NCBI RefSeq assembly: GCF_036588685.1
Contig: NC_086381.1
Location: forward strand, 66,099,436-66,163,435
From: Mytilus trossulus
Lineage: Eukaryota; Mollusca; Bivalvia; Mytilida; Mytilidae
Reading direction: 5' to 3'
Length of the DNA stretch: 64,000 nucleotides
The notes under the pieces were generated by a model. It ran no database searches and was not told the origin of the DNA. It saw only the letters and a program-made list of their open reading frames with translations. The translations under genes were made by a program, and so were the position numbers. Shown here piece after piece: positions 29,201 through 38,200 of the stretch; positions within the stretch are counted from its first letter, which is position 1, and each line of letters starts with the position of its first letter.

Positions 29201-32200
29201 ATAGCAGTCATGTAAAATCTGTCCTAATGTATGGTTCGGAAACTTGGCGTGTTCTAGTGAGTGACCTTCAAAAAGTAGATGCTTTCCATACTAACTACCT
29301 AAGAAAAATCAACAAAATATTCTGGCCATATCAGATCAGCAACAAGAGCCTTTTGAAGAAAGGCAATGCTAAGAGTATAACAGCAGAAATCAAACAACGA
29401 AGATTTAGATGGTAAGGCCATGTACTGAGAATGCCACAACATAGCACACCTAAAACAGCTTTATATTGGACACCACCAGGAAAAAGGAAACCAGGGAGGC
29501 CTATAATCACGTGGCGAAGAACTGTAACAGCAGAATTAGAAACAATAGGCTACACCTGGGGCCAAGCCCAGTGCATGGCTAAGGACAGAGAGAAGTGGAG
29601 GCAGTTTGTTGTGGCCTTATGTGTAAATTGGGAAGAAGAGGATAAGTAAGTAAGTAAGTAATATAGCAGTCTCAAATTTACAACAAAAATTAGCAATTAC
29701 TGTTACAAATACTTGTCCGTAGGAAATTTCGCGTGTGTTTTGTGTTTGCTAAATTTGTTGTTTTAATATCAATCTAGAAAATTGAATAACAAATATCTGA
29801 CACAGGGATAGTAAAAACTCGAAAATAACTCGCTAAAAAATGTCATCTAAACTCAGTGAAATAATTAAAACCTTTTACAGAAATATCTTCGAATTCACAT
29901 AATATAGATGAAAGTAAGTGACTTTTCACTTTTATGAAAGTAGAAAGGAGAATAAAGTGAAAGATAAAAACATTTTTTCTATAATGATAAATTTTCAATA
30001 ATGATAAATAAATAAGTAAATTATCACAAAAAAATAACATAACTGAATTTAGTAAAAACGAACACTATATATGCTCCCGTTGTTAGTCTAGCCAGTAAGC
30101 CGCTATGATGACTTTTCTATAAATACTCGGAACTCCTAATATATACTCAGATTGCTACGTTTTATTAATGCTGAAAAAAAAACACCTTTGAAAAAAGGAA
30201 CAGACTACTTACAGAATGGTTAAAGGTGAAAGTTCAACATATGGCATTGTGGTGATACCGCAATTCTGTATAGTTCTGAAAATGAATAATAGTATAAATT
30301 ATATTGTCAGTACAAAACCTTTAAACAAACCATTGAAAACAAATTGTGGCAACTAACTAATATTAACATTTAGAAACAAAACATATTTCTGTACACAAAA
30401 GGTTGTCCTGGGCAGTACCGGGGGCTGGTGCGTACGGACGCCTATCGATTACCAAGCATGAACGATTTTTTGAACTTTCAATAACATAAAAATTTTAAAA
30501 CACAATACATGATCAAGAAAAATCTTTCGAATCCAACATTTTGAATACCATTTTTTTCTATTTGTAATGGGTTGTCTCAATTTTCCTTTGTTTTACATTT
30601 TTTTTAATATACATGTATTATATATAAATATCATATATCGTTGTTTGTAAACAGAAATTGTCACGGCTCAATACCTGCTGTATGAAACTATTATCTTTAT
30701 TCAAGTCTTTATTTAAGTCGCTTTTAAAATATTGCCGAGAATGCCGAGTTTACAACTTACAGCGAGTTAAGACTGGTAAGGCTAGTGAATGTATCGTCTG
30801 CTATATCAAAGTATGTACAATCCTGAATTGTTCTGAAATAAAAGATTCAAGCACAGTTTACAAGAATAGAATATAGACTATAAGTATGGCTGTCTTTATT
30901 TAAAAACTATTGGAGAAGTCTGTTAAATTTCATTAATTATCTTTATACACAAGTTGTCATGTTCTATCCGAACACTTCGGCTTCCTCCACTAAAAAAAAG
31001 CTGACCGGCACGAAACAGCATAAATGCTGTGAAGTTACATTAAACAACATTTTATCATTCAATCAATCTAATGTCAAGATTTCAGACAGTAAATATGTGT
31101 TACAAAAATGAAATTATCAATTACTACATGATTATGACCTTGGTCATGCATAGATGTTTAGTGACCTAAAAAAATAAAGAGGTGTTCTTTTCCCTATACA
31201 TGTATGTGATCATGTATCCTTAAAAGTTTATTATCTGATAAATAGATAATATGATCATTTACATTTTAGCATGATGAATACTTTTCCCGCTGCAAATTCG
31301 GCCTATGTCTTGTTTCTATGACCTTGATTCATACGTTGTAACCAGATTTCGGAACAAGTCTTTCTTTCATTTTATGTGATTATGCGTCCAAGAAAGCCTT
31401 AGGTATTTGATTTAGAATCCGAAAACATTTTTGCTGGGAAATTTTCTGTCTTTATTTAAGAAACCATAACCTTGACCTTCGATCTAGTGATCACATAGTC
31501 AATAGGAATCTCTCTTTTATTCTTTAAATCTATGAATAATTTTATCAATATTACAAAGTTAGATTGCATTCCGATATAAAATATCTGAAATAGCTTCCAG
31601 AACCAAAATGACTAACTAACTGACTGATTGACTGACGTACTGAGTGACTAACTGAATGAAAAATTGACGGGCGATTAAAAATATAGATATATTTCCGTTC
31701 TGGCCTTTGTTAGTCTTGTATTATTTTTAATTTTAGTTTTTTGTGTACAATTTGGAGTTTAGTATGGCGTTTATTATCACTGAACTAGTATATATATATT
31801 TGTTTAGGGGCCAGCTGAAGAACGCCTCCGGTGTGGGAATTTCTCACTACATTGAAGACCTGTTCGTGACCTTCTGCTGTCGTTTTTTCTATGGTCGGGT
31901 TGTTTTCACTTTGACACATTCTCCATTTCCATTCTCAATTTTATTTCCGTACCGAATAGTATAACAATGAGGATAACAAGCTATGATAGCCATTGTATAT
32001 TTTTATTAAATCTACTTACATCGATGTTGTTGATGCAGCAAATGTTGACCTTGAAATATTTGGAAACGAATAGGATACAATCTCCCTGTTTAAAAAAAAA
32101 AACATTTGAGGTTACCAAAAGGTTAGTGTTCGTTTTGATACAGTAATTTTAGGCCAAGATTTCTACCGTAGTAACATTGAGCAATATTCAAGAGTCTGAT

Positions 32201-35200
32201 CAAAAACTTCATCATTTCAATTAACCTTCACTTAAATGTTTATGTGTATGGCCTTGGAATCACAAAAAAATAGGTAAATTTAGTTTCTTTTTTCGGTAAT
32301 ATGTTGCTTTGTGTATCCCTATATATAGCTATCCGCTTGTGAAAATATATTAATTATTCAGTTTTGTTTTACCTGTCAGTTTTAGTTTAAACATATTAAT
32401 TTATAGTGGATTGGGAAACAAGTTTTGCAACTTTTATTAATCCCTTTCCACTTTGCAGGTGCGAGTGCTGCCTTGTAGCGGCATTACCCTACTCTTTATC
32501 GAAATCTACATCGGTGTCTTTAACGTGCAAGAGGTATGGCTCTCTCGTAACACGGGTCTGCCATTTATCGTCCCCTTCTGAAGGACTATCATCGTTTCCT
32601 CAAGACCATACTCGCCAATGGTGTCAAGGAAGAGCCGAAAATTGAGTTCCTGAAATTTTCATCCCAAACAGGAATCGAACCAGGAACCATTGCGTTAGGA
32701 GTCCGATGCACTTTTTTTATCTTTAAAAGTAGTCCGATATACTAACCACTACACCACGGCTCTCTTGTCACTTTTTATCTTTTATCGAAGTCATTGAGTT
32801 GACCTAACCCGTCATTTATTGTTTATGTTCATGTGATGTTTCTTTATTGACGCAAACCGCTGTGATTAGTATTAACATTTGATATGTTTACTATGTACAT
32901 TGTACATGTATCATATCAATGAGAAACAGAACACAAAGTTATAAATGCAATTCACTCGTTGAACTGTAGTTGTCTATGTAAATGTTCTTCAAAGGCCTTG
33001 GTACTGTGCATATATATTTTGTTAATTTGAAGAAAAAAAACCTTTAAACGTATTATTGAAGGATATTTTCCATACTTAACACATTAATTTGTAATAAAAT
33101 CTGGTATGATTTATTTTGAATTTAATATGATGAAATTGTCTACAAAAAACAAACATTAAGGTTTTATATCATAACAAAGGACAGTAATTAAAATTATGGC
33201 AGTTATTCAATAAAAATACGACTTGTCATATTTATAAATACGTATTTAGTACCCGAAGGAGATGAAGCTAGTGCACTTTAAAAATTATTTGACATAATAA
33301 TTGACTCTTCCCATGTTCAATTTACCGTTCTTTATGCATATATTATGTTTCCAAAAATATGTGTCAACTAGGACTAGGACATGTCTATGGGTATCAGTTT
33401 CATGTTGACAAATAAAATAATTTAAATCTTCTTTTTAAATGATGGTTTCCTTATTTTATCCATAAAACACAGGGGCCTGTTTATCGAAAATGTCCTAAGA
33501 TCGGTCCTAAGAATTTCTTAGGACAGAAGTTAGGATAAAGTTAGGACCGACTTACGACACGTCTCAGCATGCACATCGAAGCTATCTTAGGAATATCTTA
33601 GATAGGACATCCTAACTGATGTCCTAAGTATTAGCGGAAAATGAAATACAAACCGAATATGAAAAAAATTAATTATGATATCATATTTTATCAATATTTT
33701 TATTTCAAATATGGTTAATTAGAATCTAATAACTAATATGTAGTTTTAAATTAAAGGTAATAAATATTTGTTGTAACATATTCATAATTGTACATTTAAA
33801 ATGTATGAAACAAAACATGACACAAAAATAAAAAAAAAAATAACAAACAAAGTTAAACTGTAAACAAGATATATAATACGTAAAAATCACAACATATTTT
33901 TTAGTGAGTTGAATTCGAAGTGTCACATTTTCATTCTTTAACAGTGCAAATGCAAATCTCGTGCATAATTCATATCATTACGGAGAATTCCAACTATTTT
34001 TACTACTACTTTAAAAATAGCACGCGTGAAAATGAACAAAAGACGAACTTCGAGTGTATCCTAAAGTTAGGATCATCCAAAGACCATCTTAAGACATCTA
34101 AATTGGTATCCTAAAGTTAGGACAATTTCTAGGATTTTCCTAAGTTGCGACATGTTTGATAAACTCATTTAGGACTAAGATGTGTCCTAAGTTGGTCTTA
34201 GGACACGTCCTAATCCTAAGACAGCTTCGATAAACAGGCCCCCAGAATTATTTTATTGGCAATATTCAATGAACAAATGTAGATATAACTTTTGGACATT
34301 ACAAATTTGAAATAACATAACATATTTGCAAATAAATAACACAAAAACGTCTGCAATTAAAAGCACTATATAGCAATCTTGATAATCTTTGACAAGTAAT
34401 TTGATTTAATATGGTTTATAACCTGTAAAAAGGTCACTCCTACTTCAACGTTAACTTTTTTGTACCTAAAACCTATAAGAAATAAATATGGTGGTCTTAT
34501 AAGATGGTCTGTTGTCATTGATTTCATTACAAAATCTTAAATAGTTTGTCCGTCAAACAATATTAACATTCTAAAGATTTGTAGAATAAAACTTTTTTTA
34601 ATTTCAATTACAGCGATTTAACAAAAGGAGACGATAACCACAAAAGAATAAAAGCTGGATTCTCAACTATACGCTAATGTATATGGTAATAAAATCTATC
34701 CTTTAATTTCATTTTTACATATTTTATATCTGGACATATTTGATAATGATCCAATAAAACAGAGAAAAAAAGACGAATGGTCGGACAGAAAAGTAAAAAT
34801 AAAATGATTTCTCATGTTAATTTTACACATAATTTTAAATACAGATGTAGGATTTTGAACTGTATTCTCAAAGGTTCATGACTCTAATTATCCTGATGTC
34901 CTTTCAAAATTCCATCATAATGAAGAATATTTTTTATATTGTCAGCAGTAAAATAGAAATTTTAATTGAAAAATACAAGGTCACTTTTATAATATGTTTG
35001 TGAAGTAAAGAAAAATAACATCAAACTAAATGTGCATTTTAAATCATTTTTGTTTATTGATAAAATAAATTTCATGGTGGCCTTTCTCATTTTTTTATAC
35101 CTTATATTGTTTTCTTTCTTTCATCGACATTTAGATGCAAAATAACACCGTTGGATAAATAAACAACAAAGTCATTTTTAATATTTGTAAAGTAAAAGGA

Positions 35201-38200
35201 AAAAAGGAAAGAATGGTAAATTCAACATATTTATAATTTGAATTCTCAAATCGATCAAAAGAGAAAGAATAAATGAGAGTGAGAAATGGAGTGAGAGACT
35301 GTTGTTAACACAACATCAACAGATAAAAAATGTCTTTGGAATACGAAACTATAGTTTTACTTTAAGAGCTAGCTTCACATTATTATTGAGATATATGAGC
35401 AAAGACCACCCGAATAAGATTCTTTGTTACTGCATGCATGTTCATGGCGTATATCTCTTAAAAAATCACGCGTAAACATGCCATCTAAGGTCAAAAGTGA
35501 CTCTTATCATACCTCTTGCTATGCAAATTTATTCTAAGATAATAAGTCTATTTTGAAATGCCTATTATAGTACTTACACTATTCCGTCGCATGATTTTAA
35601 TAATTCATCTTGAAGAAGAACTGTGCAATCACAACCAGTACAGCTTTGTGAGAACGGATAATCTTTCATGTATTCATCTTGGTTGTGTGACCACATCCCA
35701 TTGGCTGTATCATCTGGCACAGTCATAAAAAATAAAAGATTTTTTTCAAATATTTCTTAGTAGTATATAGATACACTTAGTTATGGATTTAGGTTTTCCA
35801 AATCCATAGGCAAGGAGAACAAATGGAAGTAGTGGTCGTCAGTAAAAATAACAACGGAAAATGTAGTACAAAACACAACACCTTGAATATGTCCCAGACA
35901 TTAATGAGCCTAAAAATTATAAATCATGCAACACTCCTAGTTTTCATTCGGTTACGAACTTTACGATATAGGTGTTAGAGTTTTTTTAAAGGTCGTACGG
36001 CGACCAAAATCTAACATATGCAACATAGAAGTCATTTGGTTCTTGCTGGATAGCTGTTCCTTTGGTAATCTTTTCGTCGAGTCATAAAAGCAACATGTAT
36101 ATATTTTCTGCTGGTCATTGAGTAGAAATAAACTTTTTATTCTGATTGTAGGAACGATTTTTGAATTCTCTGTATCGCTCAAGAAATATAGTCAAACGCG
36201 GGAATCTTAATTCTTATACAAGAGGGACGAAAAAAACCAGAGGAAGAGTCAAACGCATAGATTGAAATTAAACTGTCAATTCCATGGCTAATAATTCAAA
36301 GACAAACAGACAAACAATAGTACAGAAGACACAACCTAGAAAAATAAAGACTTAGCAAAAGAAACCACCACCAAAACAGGGGAAAGGGAGGGGGTGATCT
36401 CAGGTGATTTGGAAGAGTTGGCAGATCCTGCTCTACATGTGGCACCCGTCGTGTTGTTTATTTTATTACAAATCCGGTAAATAGTCTAATTCGGTAGGTC
36501 ACATTTGAAGAAAGGGAAGGGTATTTAAGTTACGACATAAGGAACATATCCTATATCATCTGTAAATTGTATACGTGCACATGCACTTGTATAATGTCGA
36601 TTTATATCCTGCGCCGCTCATATGATACTCAAAACGTTAATGTACTTTTAATAAAATTGTGTTATGTGTAGTCAAGTTACATTTAATAAACATGTTCAAA
36701 TTAAAAAGTCTAGCCCACTTCAAATATAATTGTATTGACTTTTCCATATAGTATCTCATTTAAATAATAAAAAATGTATTTCACGTTATTTAAAAAGCAT
36801 TTTGATAACTAGCTCAAAAAACTAAATAAAAACTCCCTTGAATTAATTTTTGTAAAACGAAATGAATTAAATGTAATGTCTTGTTGAGGTTTTAATTAGT
36901 TTTAATATAACTTGAAAAATAATGGCTTAGGATACTTGAGACTGCATTTAAACTGATTTAGTATGTTTCAATTTCAAAATTTGAGGATTGGTGTATTATA
37001 CATTAAAAGTTATGAACATACATTTATTTACCTTCCTTAATAATTGCATTTATTCGTGTATACAATACTGTTGAGATATTTTCGAAATGCATACAATGTA
37101 TATACTGTAACTTATCCTTGATCCACCTAACAACCAGAAAGAAAGCAAAAAAAAAAAAAGAGACAACAACAGAAAAAAACACTTTTATTGATGTTGAATT
37201 CTAAAAACAAAATAGTGGGGTAACTAGAACAGCAAGTTAAATATCTGATTTAAAGGTAAAGATACATTAGAAAATGATTGGGAATACTTTGTAATCGCGG
37301 ATATGATCATTTTAGTGAAGACATTATATGAAAACACGAAATAATCTTCCCATAAAAATGCTTTTATCTTGGGAATTATAGAAAATAGAAAAAGCCTTAT
37401 TCTTGTTTAAATTCAGACTTTATAAGGTATAGTCTGGTGTTAAACTAATGTTTCCATGGTGATTTCAAAATACATTGTTACCCCCCCCCCCCCCCTTTTC
37501 TTTCCAAAAAAATCCCTTCAAAATCATCAGGCATCCTCATACACGATCAACGAACATAGCTTAATAATTATAGAATATCTGATAAAAACAATCCAATAAA
37601 TGAAGAAAATCAAACGAGTGACTGAACAACACATTTAAGCAGGTTTTCCCTTTTCGCAATAATTTTTGTTCAGTCACGAGTTCAATATGTTTCAATATTT
37701 GAAGTTTTGGATAATAGATATAAAAAGATGTGGTATGAGTGCCAATGAGACATCTCTCCATCCATGTCACAATTTGTAAAAGTATATTTGTTAAAGAATG
37801 AGTTATTCTTTTAATACTTTAACCAACTTTTTTATGGAGAATTGTAGAAATTACACATGTTACAAGGAAGTACACTTGTTTACGCATTCTAAATTAGTTT
37901 TGATGTATTTCAAATGCTCAATCAGGTATTATTTTTAATTTTCCATCGTAAATTAAAACTATGTTTATTTTGCAAAGTTATTGAAAAATATTCGTCATAC
38001 CACACACATTAGATTTAATATACAGTAAATTACCACGAAAACGGATAAAATTTCAGAAAATAAACATAATCTATATTTATATTGAAAGGGTTTTTAAATG
38101 CATAAAAAGTCAATTTAGATTTGAAATGAAATTAACAATCCTTAACGGATGTTTTTTTTTTCTTTTGAAGTGCCCAAACATGAATCTCAGCATGACAGCT

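Noticed and set aside
32643-32766. tRNA gene
   Set aside because: A- and B-box are present, but the spacing is wrong, the head is internally duplicated and the segment continues into a SINE body.
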